DNA of 44,069 nucleotides, from contig CAJTUG010000011.1 of NCBI GenBank assembly GCA_910579605.1, positions 4,007 to 48,075 on the forward strand, given 5' to 3'. Each line of letters begins with the position of its first letter. The stretch's first letter is position 1. The notes below the pieces were generated by a model. It was not told where the DNA came from, did not search any database, and saw nothing but the letters and a program-made list of their open reading frames with translations. Source of the stretch: an uncultured Muribaculaceae bacterium (lineage in GTDB: Bacteria > Bacteroidota > Bacteroidia > Bacteroidales > Muribaculaceae). A program made the translations under genes and the position numbers. Shown piece after piece: positions 43,555-44,069 of the stretch.

Positions 43555-44069
43555 ATGAAACAGATTTTATCTCTTGCAATGATTCCGGTAATGGCTCTTG
43601 GACTGGCTTTTACCTCATGCTCCGACGAAAACAATTCCGATGATCCCTCAACTTCAATCGACGCCAAAGAGCAAACATTACAAAAAGCTGCCGCCGCATA
43701 TGTGAACAACACCGTCCTTCCCACATATAAAGGCATGGCCGACAAAGCAATAGAGCTCTATGAGCTTTGCGAAACCATGGCCGATAAACATACTGCCGGC
43801 ACATTAGCACAAAGCGACATAATAGCAGCCGGCGAAGCGTGGAAAGAATCGCGCCGAAATTGGGAACTTTCGGAAGCCTTCCTTTTCGGCCCGGCTGCCG
43901 ACCACAACATAGACCCGCACATCGACTCATGGCCTTTGGACAAACCGGCTATGGATAATTTACTGGAAAGCCTTCGGGGAGGCGCAGACCTGAGCATAGA
44001 CAACAATTTCGGCTACGGCCTATTAGGCTTTCACTCTATCGAATACATGCTTTTTGAGCTTGATGACGA
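43555..44069 (+). CDS. Imelysin-family (Peptidase_M75) lipoprotein, 3' end cut by window edge
   Basis: An open frame from the ATG at 43555 runs off the right edge after 171 codons. The lipobox ends at Cys22 (AFTSC) and is followed by SDENN, a surface-export-like signal. The imelysin signature GFHSIEY (Gly158, His160, Glu163; the GxHxxE motif) is present. Other conserved features are WKESRRNWELSEAFLFGPA near 96-114 and the DSWPLD segment. Despite the peptidase name, imelysins are generally regarded as iron-regulated binding proteins without proteolytic activity. About half of the usual 350-400 residues are visible. Confidence 0.92.
   Translation, partial: MKQILSLAMIPVMALGLAFTSCSDENNSDDPSTSIDAKEQTLQKAAAAYVNNTVLPTYKGMADKAIELYELCETMADKHTAGTLAQSDIIAAGEAWKESRRNWELSEAFLFGPAADHNIDPHIDSWPLDKPAMDNLLESLRGGADLSIDNNFGYGLLGFHSIEYMLFELDD

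Noticed and set aside
1..44069. CRISPR arrays, tRNA genes, insertion sequences or phage genes
   Set aside because: None was seen on either strand by reading; no repeat-spacer pattern, transposase or tRNA-like T-loop was found.

Overview
The window looks like chromosomal DNA from a member of the Bacteroidales, most like gut lineages such as Muribaculaceae or Porphyromonadaceae-type bacteria; the family is not settled by the sequence. The evidence is a SusC/SusD pair, many SPII lipoproteins, C-terminal tails of the type IX secretion (T9SS) kind, FKBP lipoproteins, an imelysin locus, and repeated Bacteroidetes promoters (-33 TTTG, about 20 bp, -7 TAnnTTTG). Shine-Dalgarno sequences are not conspicuous. 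No tRNA, rRNA, CRISPR array, insertion sequence or prophage was seen.

Left part, almost all minus strand. A YycJ-like metallo-hydrolase (cut by the left edge) follows an RsmI-like methyltransferase (1-1500). Two small outer-membrane barrels follow (1672-2993). A SusC/SusD locus reads leftward from 14440: SusC, SusD, an unrecognised lipoprotein and a PKD/propeller lipoprotein, then a strong internal terminator, a GHL10-type glycosyl hydrolase with a T9SS tail, and a small lipoprotein. trmD and a small membrane protein lie upstream, each with its own promoter.

Centre. A secreted orphan protein (16013-16999) is followed by a two-gene unit (21919-17195) that makes a secreted beta-propeller and a 1269-residue amidase with a T9SS-like tail. 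Divergent from that unit is a large TonB-dependent receptor whose promoter lies almost on its start codon. A 1007-residue adhesin-like T9SS cargo comes next, then the ybeY-mnmG-apt cluster. The mnmG-apt gap holds a perfect chromosomal parS site, which suggests an origin-proximal location.

Right part, plus strand. Three FKBP prolyl isomerases form one operon and appear to be sent to three places: cytoplasm, periplasm and membrane anchor. A candidate small RNA on the minus strand sits in the next gap. Then comes an operon of a TonB-dependent receptor and two large DUF5689-type lipoproteins (34491-41822). Last is a porin with an imelysin lipoprotein cut by the right edge, probably an iron- or heme-related locus.

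The common theme is the cell envelope: uptake across the outer membrane (three TonB-dependent receptors and a porin), surface lipoproteins, secreted enzymes and periplasmic folding helpers, set among conserved RNA-modification genes.
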